Under the pieces are notes generated by a model that ran no database searches, was not told the origin of the DNA, and saw only the letters and a list, made by a program, of their open reading frames with translations. Positions 11,950 through 23,839 of a stretch of DNA of 64,000 nucleotides are shown piece after piece. Position 1 is the first letter of the stretch, and each line of letters starts with the position of its first letter. The DNA is from Selaginella tamariscina (Eukaryota > Streptophyta > Lycopodiopsida > Selaginellales > Selaginellaceae). Where the stretch lies: contig PUQB01000060.1 in assembly GCA_003024785.1 (NCBI GenBank), positions 248,001 to 312,000 of the forward strand, given 5' to 3'. A program made the translations under genes and the position numbers.

Positions 11950-13548
11950 TGAGGCGAGGCGAGAGTCCTTAATACGATCAGCGCATCTATTGCAGAAATG
12001 GAAGAACGTGCACCAAAGACCGTGTGAGAATGGATCTGCAGCATATAGTAGTAAGTGAATGGATGATTATCGATATATTCTTGCAGAACGCCAAAGATAT
12101 GAAGAAATTAAGTAGAGATAGCAAAGAGAGCGCGAGGAGCGATATTTACGATGACAAGCAATAATAGAGACACGGAAGAGGATTGAAGAGCGTGAGGAAC
12201 AGAGAAGGAAGGAGCAAGTTCAAGCTCGAGGAGAGGAGCAACCAACGACGACGCACAACGAGGATACAGAAGAAAAGGATACTAATTAGGAGGGTGAATA
12301 TCACGGGCAACGTGTACCAACGCGAGGAAACTGGGATTTGTTGTCAGTGAATGTACCTAACGAGATGGGAACACTAATGATTACGGGGAAGGTCATACCA
12401 TCTAATTTTTCAGGTCTTGAGAATGAGGATATGAATCGGCATATTCAGCAGTTTGAGAAGGCGTGTGAAGCTAATGAAATCACGGATGAACATGATAGAT
12501 TACGAATATTTCCATTTACGTTGAAAGAAGACGCTAGCGATTGGTATTACGAAAATGCTAACACAATCGATAAGTACAGCGTACTACTTGCACTATACAA
12601 GAATTATTATGTACGAAAATATCGAAAGTGAGACCTGACAGTGTAGTGTAGTTACAGGAAATACGGCAGGGACCTACTGAGGCAGTAGAAGATTACATTT
12701 GACAATTTCGGAAATTATACAACCATTGCGAGGTTAGAGATGTCAGCGATAAATTAGCAAAGAAATGGTATATAAACGAACTACGGGACAATTTACAGCT
12801 TCAAGTACGACTGATAAAACCGCCTAATTTAAGTGAAACAATTAAGGAAGCAGAACAGCTTGAAGTGTTGATACCTCCAAGATACGTAGATGATGATGAA
12901 CGAGAATCAAGAAGACAATATTGGAGGGAGAGAGAAATACGGCCAAGAACTAAAACAATATTTTGTACAACGTGCAAAAATGAAGGACATAATGCTTCTG
13001 AATGTAAAATATCTAAGTGTCAGATGTGTGGAGGAATAGGACATGAAGTGAGATAATGTCGGACTACTGGATATAAAACCTAACAAATGATGGGACGTAC
13101 TAAGAGTTTTCCACCACCACCCAGATGGAACAACAACCAAAATGCGAATTCATATGATTATTCACAGTCATGAAATGCTAATTCATATGATTATCCACAA
13201 AGAGCATATAATGGGGAACGTAAGAATGGTAATAGAAGGAGATTTCCCCATGAATCTGGAACATTTTTCCGACAAGGTAATAATACGGAAATGTCACGTA
13301 GGGGACAATATTTGTTACCAGCCCCAGCACAGACAGGACCACCTTTATTACCACAAATACCACCTCCACTAGCATTACGAGGTCAGAATCTTAATGTGAC
13401 ATGTTTTAGATGTGGAGAAAAAAAAGACACTATTCTACTAAATGTAATTGACTCAACAGTATTCGTTGTTTACACATGTGATGAGATGGGACATTATTCA
13501 CTAGAATGTCCACAACGTGAATTTAACACCGGAACATCTTTCACTTAA
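11950..13548 (+). pseudogene. Gypsy gag, broken, with several CCHC knuckles
   Basis: The upstream part (about 11950-12300) is rich in Glu, Arg and Lys codons and looks like a coiled-coil leader. 12338-12631 encodes a retrotransposon gag core (HIQQFEKACEANEI, FPFTLKEDASDWYY). After stops near 12629 and 12702 comes EDYIxQFRKLYNHC-type sequence. Two adjacent knuckles follow (CTTCKNEGHNASEC, then CQMCGGIGH), and further knuckle-like pieces occur near 13400-13510 (CFRCGEK and CDEMGHYSLEC). Gag forms the particle and binds RNA. Internal stops and shifts make it non-functional. Confidence 0.88.
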
Positions 13549-14071
13549 CCAGCGACACAGAGAATTGAAGTTTAACAAGAGAATGATCTAGCAGATGACC
13601 ATCACGAAAAATTACGAGTGCAAATGGGAGCAAGATACAGAACTACCCTCAATTGAGACGTATGCGGTAACATAGGCCAAATGAGTACGGGTTGAACCAG
13701 CAAAAGAAGAACCAATACGCAAGAATTGGGAGAAAGAAAAGGCTACAGTACAAAGAGTGACTGATCAAATTCAGAAAATGCAACAAGAGGAAAATCAAGA
13801 CTCTATGACTAATGAAATGAGCATGCATTCACAGCAATCCACATCAACAGTACCACTTAGAGATCGTATTGTTGCTATGATTCTGCAACAACCTGTACAA
13901 TTAACTATAAGGAGTTACTGACATTAGCACCATTTTTGCGAACGCAGATAACAAATGTTTTGGATGTGAGCAATATTCAAACTGATATAAGTCAAGTAGG
14001 AGTGAATATAACGGAAGTTCTTACATACGAGAAGGACTGGGATGAAGAAGTGCCAATGATTACGGCTCGGA

Positions 14072-14341
14072 TTGGTAAAAAACAATATTCAAAATATACC
14101 TATTGATGGAGGTTCAAGAGTGAATATAATTGAAGAGCAGACTTGCAAACAATTGGGTCTTGGGCCTATTGAAAATGCACCCTTCTTGGTATGGATGGCT
14201 GATCAGAGGAAAGTCAGGCCCATTGGTATAATCAGATCTGTATGTATGGAAATTGTAGGAATCAAGTTTAAGGTGTCTTTGGTCGTACTATGTATCGAGC
14301 AGACGAGCAAACCGTACCAGATATTACTGGGAAGACCATAG
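14072..14341 (+). pseudogene. Gypsy aspartic protease
   Basis: A short open stretch contains IDGGSRVNIIEEQTCKQLGL, the retroviral-type protease core with an Asp-Gly-Gly variant of the usual D(S/T)G, and ends at ILLGRP, the second conserved block. It would cleave the Gag-Pol polyprotein. The stop right after GRP and frame changes on both sides separate it from gag and RT. 13549-14071 is the poorly conserved spacer and 14342-14640 the start of the RT linker. Confidence 0.85.
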
Positions 14342-14640
14342 TTAACAGATGCAAAAGTACAACATAATTGGGAGCATGACGAAATGATACTCTATAAGAA
14401 TGATCGAGAAGCAGTCGTTTGAACGCAACAGAGAAAGCCAATCGAACAACCAATTCGACCATTACAAATGGAGGATTTCGACTGGCATTATGGCTTGAAC
14501 AAGGAAGAAAAAAACCCATTTTCAAAAGTAATCCAGACCTCGTAGAGATAGCACAAGCTAATTTATATCAAATGACACCAGAAGAGGAAAATCCAAAAAA
14601 GACAGCTACTAGTAATCAATAACAGCCAACATATGGATAC

Positions 14641-16468
14641 TGTCATAGTTTTTACAATGATTTGACCCCTTACTTTGGACGTTGACTGTTGTTACCTACT
14701 GTACTATGTTGATGGACCCTAGATGTAGTAAGAAACAGGCCCGCTTAGTGCACTTGGGTATCTGGTGATGGTCCAGCCGGGTGTCATTAGGTATTTGCAG
14801 GAAACTCTAAGCAAAGCTAGAACTTACCTTCTAAAAACCCACCCCCAATTTTAACGTCCCAAATAGGTTGATTGGTCTTTGCAGATGAGTTCGGCGTGTT
14901 AAGTAGGGTTAGGAACACCCCTAGGGTTGACCTAACCCTAGGGTTGCCCTAACCCACGGCCTAAAACCCCCACCCCCTTGGGTAGGGTTTAGGGGTAGAG
15001 TAAGGGTGAGTTATAGGCTCATATTGTTAATTTATCTAAGGGGCTAAAATTCAGTGCCAGCCCACTAACACATATAGGAAAAGAGGGGGGGGGGGGTCCG
15101 TCACATAAATAAGGTAGAGTATACGTAGGAGAGCTCCTGGGTTCATGACTGAGTTCGTTGCTCTTCTGCCGGTGCAAGCTTCAACTTGTGTCGTTAAGGT
15201 ACAACCCTCTGTTGTACCGCCCTAACTTCCAGATGCCAGGGGTACGTCCCACCTTCGGAGTAGCTTACCCTTAACGTTGGCGAATCCATGCCTGGGAGGT
15301 CTTGTTGGAATGCACGTTCCAAGAGGTAGAGGTTGAGGCTTGTCTCTAGCCTTCTCCTCCACGTCAAGCTGGGTGTACCACTCACGGCCAAGCATGGCAC
15401 ATCTGTGTCCTTGTCCAACTGTGGGCGTGGGATCTTGTTTGACATGTTCACGTTACCTAGTTCCTGAGGGTTCATTGAGGGGTTCTAGAGTTGGCATTTA
15501 GGAACCACGTTTGTGGTACTTGGTGCAACTCTTGAATCTAAGGGCTATGGCATGATCCCACATCATGGAAGGCAGTGTCACATGGAAATGTGACACTGGG
15601 CAAAACGTCACATGGTACAACGCCCGAGGCACACCCTTTGGGGTTATGTCATGGGCTTGTCGCTAAGGGGTTGGATACTCTAGCAAACAGGCATGCTTGT
15701 GCTTGCACTAGGGTGCGCTAAGCCTTGGGCATCCGCTCAAGGGAGGTTAGGTCTCGTAACTAGGTGTGCTTTGGCACACTTGGCTAGGGGAGTGTTCTCC
15801 TTGGAATCCAGGGGTTGAACAACCTAAGCTCATTAGCATAAGCCCTTTCGTAAGGCACTCGCAAGGTCATGTGCTTAAGGGTTATCCCAAACCTAGCCTT
15901 AGGGAGTTTGCTTAGCAGAACACTCGTGTCCGCCTACGGTGCACACTCGTGTCCTCACTAAGTACTAACCCTAGGTCTAGGGTATAACTTGGCCACTCAA
16001 ACCCTTAGGGGTTAGTCGTGGTTCAGGGTACCCCTTGTCGCCCTAAAGGAGTTGTAGGGTGATTCCTCAAGGGGTAAGTGACGATGCCTTAGCTCTGTCA
16101 CGGGAGTATGTGTGAACACACGTCTCCTTAATGGGGGTTAGGGCATGAGCCTGTCTAGGTCTTCTAGGGCAAGACCCTAAGTCAACTAGGGTTATTCCTC
16201 AAGGGTTTTGGGGGCAGACACTCTAGGGAGACTTAGGCTAAACCCTAAGTCAACTAGGGTTATCCCTCAAGGGTTCTGGGGGAAGACATTCTAGGGAGAC
16301 TTAGGTTAAACCCTAAGTCTCTTGTCCACTTGGGCATTAGAGTCTAACCCTGGGGTCGTTGGGGTTGTTCTGGGAAACTTAGCGTTGCTCACATGGGTTG
16401 ATGACGCCGATGGCCACCTGGCAGCCACGTGTTGCCACGTGTTGGCCCTTTGGGTTAAAACTCTGACA
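14641..16468 (+). repeat. Innermost element, 5' LTR (1828 bp)
   Basis: GC-richer than its surroundings and full of CCCTAA/TTAGGG-like words: aaccctagggtt near 14935, gggtagggtttaggggtag near 14980, and repeated aaaccctaa-type telo-boxes near 16240 and 16310. A G tract of about 11 lies near 15090. Reading frames within it, such as those near 15194-15475 and 16322-16519, recur on both LTRs or in antisense and match no protein family I know. Confidence 0.93.
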
Positions 16469-16483
16469 ATTGGTATCGGAGCC
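16469..16483 (+). other. Innermost element primer-binding site
   Basis: TTGGTATCGGAGC directly after the LTR, a one-base variant of the tRNA-Met(i) site TGGTATCAGAGC. Confidence 0.85.
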
Positions 16484-19400
16484 TATTCTCTACGGTCAGT
16501 AGGACTACCTAAAGTGTAGTGTATTTTAGGGTTTAGTTAGTTCTAAATTCTTGAAGTACTCTATCACTTTCGGCTAATGTCTGAATTCTGCGTGGAGAGT
16601 TGGTCCTGAGATCTATAACTCTTCAGAGTACACCTACTTCATAAGTGGGTGTGGGTTATGGACTTAGAAGGTAGCACTTGGAAGTCAGCTTCCAAGTTGT
16701 ATGCCAGGTTATTTTACCTTATGGTTGTCCAGGTTACTTTACCATTTACTTCCACAAGACAAGCATGTTAGTTTGTTCTGGCTTACAAACTAAGTCTTGT
16801 GAGATGGGCCTTGTGATATCCTATTCTACACATTATTGAAAATTTTTCTTTTTCTTTAAGGTGTTTGAATTTGGGATAACACATGATTTGAGAACATGAC
16901 TATGTCCATTGAGTTTTGGCTTAGGTCAAGATTCAATATCGTTTCCAGCAATAGTGTTCAAACGGGGAAAGACTTATGTTCAGAAGTGCGCTTTGACTTC
17001 GGGAGAAGGGGCATATTCAAACATAAGAGTGAACACTACATTTTGACAGAAGTGTAAAATAAGCTCTCATTATAGTGCATGTTTCCAGAGTAACTCCAGA
17101 AGCAGACTATGGTGATGAACTTATAATACAACAAATGTCAAATATTAATATGATGAATATGTTAAGAAGTTTTCGAAGATCCAATGTAATCAAAGTATTG
17201 TCCGATGTTCGCAATATTTTGATGATGCTAGCTCAAGTAACATTAGGTGGAATAGTTTACTAAGTTCAAGTCACCTAATTTGAACCTTAGTACAACTTGA
17301 AACCTTAGTTAGTTGTAAGCGCGCACTCTGTATTCAAGTTAGCTAGCTCGACTAACTTGATTATGAAGTTGTCTCATAAGAGATCATGAGAGAAACTTCG
17401 GATAATAGCTAGAGAATTTCGTTATCTTATCAATATCGGTTTTGGGATAGATGGCATGATCTATCAGAAAGAGAAATGTTGGAAACATACGTTTACATTT
17501 TCAGTTTACTGAGTAATGAAGGACTTGCATAGTGAAGGCGTTCGGCGCACACTTGCATTTTTTTATTAACTCTTTAATATTGAAATTTGTAACGTTGTTG
17601 CAATGTGGGGATAAGCTCTTGAACAAGGGTGATTCCTTGTTAAGAAGAGCATGATTTGGGATTCTCCACTTTGTTTATCGACTAAGTAAGGAAACTTGCT
17701 AAGTTTGATAACTTATGTTGAGAATTACCAATGAGTAGTAAATAGTCGATTTCATTGGAGGTTTAAGTGCATGTACCTCCTCAGAGAGAGTCGGTGTTCG
17801 ATGAGAATTGAAGTTGGTATTGTTTTCAATAACATTTCATTTTAGAGTCGAATACGATTATTCAAAAGACGGTTTCTTGACTCTGCATCATGGTCGCAAA
17901 TGTGGGCACTTAAAGAACAAATAAAGTATGTATCTTCAATCTTTTGGAATATTGAAAAATAGAACTATTCTTGACTCAAGGTTTGATTGTATTCCTTGGG
18001 TTAGTTTTAGTTCTATCTCAAGGTTTGATGGTGTTCCTTGAGTTGGTTCAATATTCTTGTAAGTATGATATTGTGTAGCGGATTAGCTCAAGAAGATGGT
18101 GTCCCTTCTTGATGATTATAGTTCAAGGTTTGTCCAATAGCCGGTTCGGAGAATATGAGGTTTCCTATCACCTCATCTGTTGAGATATTTATATTCTAAA
18201 CTTTGGCAGAATTTGTGACAATCTTTTCAAGATTGGTTATAAATGACTTGTCAAAGTATAGTATGATATCTCTTCAATATTGAGTTTGGAGCGCTCAATA
18301 TCAAACTTGGTTATGATCACATGAGGTGGCCGTAATCATATAATATAAAGACTCAAGTGGATTTGAGTCTGACACTTTGGTAAGGCACTACCTTAGTGTT
18401 ATAACTTGAAACGTGTTTTCAAGTTAGTTGAGAAATGAGACATTTCTCAATACATTGCTTGAGGGGCAATGTGATACTTTCTGGATTGCTAGGTGTCTAG
18501 AGTGAATAATGTATCTTAGTTCAATGTACTGAACTAGATATTTTATTCATGTTTGGGGAGATCTATTGAATTATAAGGTATGACTAAAACATGAAGTTTA
18601 TATAACACTTCAGTGTTATGATAACATTTATGTGGAGGTTGATATCTTACTAAATCAATTAGATGAACCAGACACTAGTTCATGATTCCTCTTAGTCTCT
18701 GAACAAGTTCCTCGGAATACTGTCATAACATTATATGTCCATCTCAAAAACTCAAGTTCGGTTCATGTAAACTAAGACCATGTCTATATTATAGTTGTAG
18801 CATTTTGATAGATTGATATGATTGTAAGTTTATATTGCTAGTATAACAACTAGTTGATAAACTTAGGATTTGAACGTTAAAACGATCATTATCCATTCAA
18901 GAGTATCAATATCGAAATTACAACTATTTATGGAATAAGGATTAGTTTTAAAAAGATGTTTATCAAAACACTAATTGCTTGAATTAGTGAAAATACTATA
19001 CTTCGGTATAGTGTTGAGAAACATTTACGAAATCAGTTTAAGAGTTGGAAATAAATATAATGTTATGAGGCGTGCAGTATTCTGAATTCAGAGAGACTCT
19101 TATCGTGGAAACTAAGTCTTAAAATTTGGTATTTTAAACTTAGTGAGATAAAGAGTTAGGAAGTATTGAACGGCATCTAGTATGATGTGCTCTTTGGGAA
19201 TGAGTACAATGAGAGTGACAATTAAAAGACGTGCTATCTAAAATTGCTGTTTGAAAGCACTAGAGATGGGTTGAATTTCTTGGTTTCCACATTAGTTTCT
19301 AAGAAAGGTATGTTAGCTTATCTGGTCCCTGAATTGGTCGGTGTTATGAAAGAGTACAAGTTAGGTTGCGAAAAGACGAATGGTAGAGCTATCACACTTG

Positions 19401-20235
19401 GTTGTAGGTTTGACTCAATTTGGTTCCTATTAGGAATAAATTATGTTAATGACACACCAAGTGGATGGCATTTGGGAGATTGGTATGACCTTGTTGTATA
19501 CATGTGTACAGCCATGCGCCTCTGTGATTGCCTCTGGCCAGATTGACATGTCTACAAAGAACAGGGTTTCAGGAATAGTACTCTAGTATCGGAAAAGAGC
19601 TTGATTCCGATAAAGTCTCATACCTAGTCTGACGTAACTATATACTAACAAGGGATAGGTATAGTAGCAGACCCTTATGTAAAGGGGTAATGAGAAACAC
19701 CGAGGGATACAGAAAAGTGAGGCTATAATACCATGACATGTGGAAATGTGGAACAATTGGAGAAACGTGAAGGCGTTTGGTTAAGCACTTGAGATGGACG
19801 TCAAAGTGCTTGTTGTGTACTAAGACGACAGGGTCGTCGATAGTGTTTGATATTAAGGAAGTAAAGCAAGTCTTTATTTCTTATTAACCAAGGGGCCGGC
19901 AACAACACTAACTAGAGGCCTCCAATATAAATTCTAGTTAAGTAAAGAAATTAACCAGTGTTGTGTGCGTCGGGTGACAGACTTTGCAGACGTGAAAAAG
20001 GTCTCAGGTGACTTCTGTCGCAGGTGGTGCCTCCGGCAGCTGGGTTTACGACTCAGTGAACGACGGTTCTGAAGTACTTGGCTTCGCGTAATGCAAGGGG
20101 GGTAATGAAATTATGTGAACTTTTGGCTAACTCCGCATAGAGTGATATGTTAGTTTTGGTTAGTTTTTTCTAACATTATCTAGTCTTGGAGTTGGACGTC
20201 AACGAGGACGTTGACATTTTCAAAGGCGGGGAGTG
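16484..20235 (+). other. Innermost element internal region, largely non-coding
   Basis: No frame exceeds about 100 codons. The longest (19244-19546) has no family I recognise. Two weak hints of former coding exist: a degenerate HHGRK...GHLKN knuckle-like string near 17885-17930 and GIVADPYVKG near 19660-19685, which resembles the end of a copia RNase H (ADPLTK type). Neither is strong enough for assignment. The purine tract GGCGGGGAG (about 20226-20234) precedes the 3' LTR. Confidence 0.55.
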
Positions 20236-22065
20236 TGTCATAGTTTTTACTATGACTCGACCCTTTACTTTGGACGTTGACTGTTGTTACCTACTGTACT
20301 ATGTTGATGGACCCTAGATGTAGTAGGAAACAGGCCCGCTTAGTGCACTTGGGTATCTGGTGATGGTCCGGCCGGGTGTCATTAGGTATTTGCAGGAAAC
20401 TCTAAGCGAAGCTAGAACTTACCTTCTAGAAACCCACCCCCAATTTTGACGTCCCAATAGGCTGATTGGTCTTTGCAGATGAGTTCGGCGTGTTAAGTAG
20501 GGTTAGGAACACCCCTAGGGTTGACCTAACCCTAGGGTTGCCTAACCCGCCCTAACCCCCTAAACCCCCTTGGGTAGGGTTTAGGGGTAGGAGTAAGGGT
20601 GAGTTATAGGCTCATATTGCTAATTTGTCTAAGGGGCTAAAATTCAGTGCCAGCCCACTAACACATATAGGAAAAGAGGGGGGGGGGGGGTCCGTCACAT
20701 AAATAAGGTAGAGTATACGTAGGAGAGCTCCTGGGTTCATGAATGAGTTCGTTGCTCTTCTGCCGGTGCAAGCTTCAGCTTGTGTCGTTAAGGTACAACC
20801 CTCTGTTGTACCGCCCTAACTTCCAGATGCCAGGGGTACGTCCCACCTTCGGGGTAGCTTACCCTTAACGTTGGCGAATCCATGCCTGGGAGGTCTTGTC
20901 GGAATGCACGTTCCAAGAGGCAGAGGTTGAGGCTTGTCTCCAGCCTCCTCCTCCACGTCAAGCTAGGTGTAGCACTCACGGCCAAGCAAGGCACATCTGT
21001 CCTTGTCCAACTGTGGGCGTGGGATCTTGTTTGACAGGTTCACGTTACCTGGTTCCTGAGGGTTCATTGAGGGGTTCTAGAGTTGGCATTTAGGAACCAC
21101 GTTTGTGGTACTTGGTGCAACTCTTGAATCTAAGGGCTATGGCATGATAGCCCACATCATGGAAGGCAGTGTCACATGGAATGTGACACTGGGCTAAACG
21201 TCACATGGTACAACGCCCGAGGCACACCCTTTGGGGTTATGTCATGGGCTTGTCGCTAAGGGGTTGGATACTCTAGCAAACAGCATGCTTGTGCTTGCAC
21301 TAGGGTGCTAAGCCTTGGGCATCCGCTCAAGGGAGGTTAGGTCTCGTAACTAGGTGTGCTTTGGCACACTTGGCTAGGGGAGTGTTCTCCTTGGAATCCA
21401 GGGGTTGAACAACCTAAGCTCATTAGCATAAGCCCTTTCGTAAGGCACTCGCAAGGTCATGTGCTTAGGGTTATCCCAAACCTAGCCTTAGGGAGTTTGC
21501 TTAGCAGAACACTCGTGTCCGCCTACGGCGCACACTCGTGTCCTCACTAAGTACTAGCCCTAGGTCTAGGGTATAACTTGGCCACTCAAACCCTTAGGGG
21601 TTAGTCGTGGTTCAGGGTACCCCTTGTCGCCCTAAAGGGTTGTACTCCCGGATGAGGGTGATTCCTCAAGGGGTAAGTGACGATGCCTTAGCTCTGTCAC
21701 GGGGTATGTGTGGAACACACGTCTCCTTGATGGGGGTTAGGGCATGAGCCTGTCTAGGTCTTCTAGGGCAAGACCCTAAGTCAACTAGGGTTATCCTCAA
21801 GGGTTTTGGGGGCAACACTCTAGGGAGACTTAGGCTAAACCCTAAGTCAACTAGGGTTATCCCTCAAGGGTTCTGGGGGAGACATTCTAGGGAGACTTAG
21901 GCTAAACCCTAAGTCTCTTGTCCACTTGGGCATTAGAGTCTAACCCTAGGGGTCGTTGGGGTTGTTCTGGGAAACTTAGCGTTGCTCACATAGGGTGATG
22001 ACGCCAATGGCCACCTGGCAGCCACGTGTTGCCACGTGTTGGCCCTTTGAGTTAAAACTCTAACA
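20236..22065 (+). repeat. Innermost element, 3' LTR (1830 bp)
   Basis: Collinear with 14641-16468, differing mainly by scattered substitutions and 1-15 base indels (for example near 20560 and 21650). It ends CTAACA, followed by the target duplicate gatac. Confidence 0.93.
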
Positions 22066-22079
22066 GATACTCTTGGACT

Positions 22080-22883
22080 GACGGATAAGTTTAAACAACC
22101 TCTGCAACAACATTTACAATTTGAGACAGAGAACGAACAGAGAATAGGGACTCAACAAAAATTGGAAATTACTACGGATGAGTAAATTAAAACAAGTAAA
22201 TATGAACCACGAAAAGTACGAAATAGCAGTTGATCTCAAGTTGGAATACCGAAGACAACTGATAGCGGTACTACGTCAAAATGCAGATGTTTTTGCTTGG
22301 AGTTACAAAGATCTTAAGGGAGTTCCACCCACAATTTGTACCCATAAGATAGAACTACTACCACATGCAGTCCCCAGGAAATAGCAAGCATACTGAATGA
22401 ATCCAACATTTTTGGCGAAAGTTAGAGAAGAAGTGGACAAGTTATTACAAGTCGAATTCATATATCCAATTGAAAACCCGCAATGGTTATCACCAATTGT
22501 CGTAGTCCCAAAGAAGAATGGCAAATTACGTATCTGCGTCAATTATAAGAAATTGAATGATGTAACGAAGCGAGATACGTACCCAATACCATTCACCGAA
22601 GAATTGTTGAATACAGTAGCAAGACACAAATGTACTCCTTTTTGGACGGATTTTCAGGATATAACCAAGTACAAGTAGATCTAGAGGATCAACCGAAAAC
22701 GGCATTCATTAGTCCTTGGGGTACATATACGTATCATGTTATGCCTTTTGGGCTATGCAATGCACCATTTACCTTCCAACGTTTGGTTAGTGAAACATTT
22801 CGGGATTATTTGACCACGTTTATAAAAGTTTCTTAGATGATTTTAGCATTTATGGAGCACAAGATATACACCTGGACTGTTTA
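22080..22883 (+). pseudogene. Gypsy copy 1 reverse transcriptase
   Basis: Frames at 22178, 22397 and 22630 encode the RT in order: VFAWSYKDLKGV, the fingers region WLSPIVVVPKKNGKLRICVNY, FLDGFSGYNQVQVDLEDQ with a catalytic Asp, and MPFGLCNAPFTFQR. The last block is lost: just after TTFIKV the frame hits a stop where the DD active site should be. The minus-strand copy at 63228-63881 has one more T in this T run and reads through. Further stops near 22382 and 22677 confirm decay. This RT follows directly from the protease side once the innermost element is ignored. Confidence 0.92.
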
Positions 22884-23798
22884 ATGAAGTGTTTTAGAAA
22901 ATGCCGATTAAATAATATAGCTCTTAATCCGGAGAAGTGCATGTTTTCCATGAAGTCAGGAATTTTGCTCGGGCATATTATATGCAAGGATGGAATAATG
23001 GTGAATCAAGATAAAATTAAAGTCATACAAACAATGCAACCTCCTAAAGACGTAAGCGGAGTACGACGGCTTCTTGGGAAAATGGGATATTATCAAAGAT
23101 TTATCAAAAATTACGCAGCAATAGCGAAGCCATTAACTATGCTTTTGAGGAAAACACAACCATTCAAATGGGATTTGCAATGCGAACAAAGCTTCAATAC
23201 ATTAAAGCATGCATTAATGACGGCTCCCATATTAGCTAGTCCAAATTGGCAGAAGGAGTTTCATATCCAAGTGGACGCATCGTCATACATTATTAGCATA
23301 TTAACACAAACCCAGGAAGATGAAAAAGATCGACCATTATATTACGCGAGTTGGCGGTTAGCACATGTAAAAGAAAATTATACGACTACGGAAAAGGAGG
23401 CACTCGGAATGGTTTATGCAGCAAAGAAATTTCGACATTATTTGCTAGCAAACAAAGTCAAATTCATTGTCGATCATCAAGCTCTTACACACTTATTAAG
23501 CAAGACTAAGCTCAAAGGAAGATTAGTACGCTGGTTTTTATTATTACAGGAGTTCGACTTTCAAATCATCCATAAACCAGGCAAACTACACCAACAAGCA
23601 GATTTTTTAACGAATGAAGAAGAAGGTGTTGGTGTGAATGATGAACTATCAGACGCTAACTTATTTCAGATACAACAAGAACAACAACCAAAACATGGAA
23701 ATCACAAAGGATATCTACAAGATATTAAACACTTTTTAACTACTAGAACAACACTGGATAAGTACACAACAACGCAAACAACTCGTCTTACGATGTAA
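22884..23798 (+). pseudogene. Gypsy copy 1 RT thumb and RNase H
   Basis: A 304-codon open stretch begins with the RT thumb (NPEKCMFSMKSGILLGHII) and continues through RRLLGKMGYYQRFIKNYA, then RNase H with FHIQVDASSY, the TTTEKEALGMVYA block (catalytic Glu) and FIVDHQALTHLL (Asp). The domain looks complete, though the RT frame upstream is broken. A Gln/Asn-rich linker (23640-23798) leads to integrase. Confidence 0.9.
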
Positions 23799-23839
23799 GC
23801 TATACTGCATGGTGTCAGGTATACTATATAAGAGGGGCA

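Larger units (their letters stand above)
14641..22065 (+). mobile_element. Innermost LTR element with 1.83 kb LTRs and no intact genes
   Basis: Direct repeats 14641-16468 and 20236-22065 start TGTCATAG and end TGACA or TAACA. They are flanked by the perfect pentamer gatac (14636-14640, 22066-22070). A Met-type primer site follows the first LTR and a purine tract precedes the second, so orientation is plus. The internal 3.77 kb has no long reading frame, so the element was probably mobilised by a partner (a LARD-like or badly decayed element). The LTRs are very similar by eye, and it sits inside the gypsy element, so it is the youngest layer of this stack. Confidence 0.93.

Noticed and set aside
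15194-15475. Frames within the 1.83 kb LTRs (also 20788-20994, 16322-16519, 21356-21550)
   Set aside because: They lie in LTR sequence, differ between the two LTRs by shifts, and match no family.
16484-20235. Assignment of the innermost element to copia from the ADP.VKG and knuckle-like strings
   Set aside because: Each hint is under 15 residues and frame-broken, so superfamily was left open.
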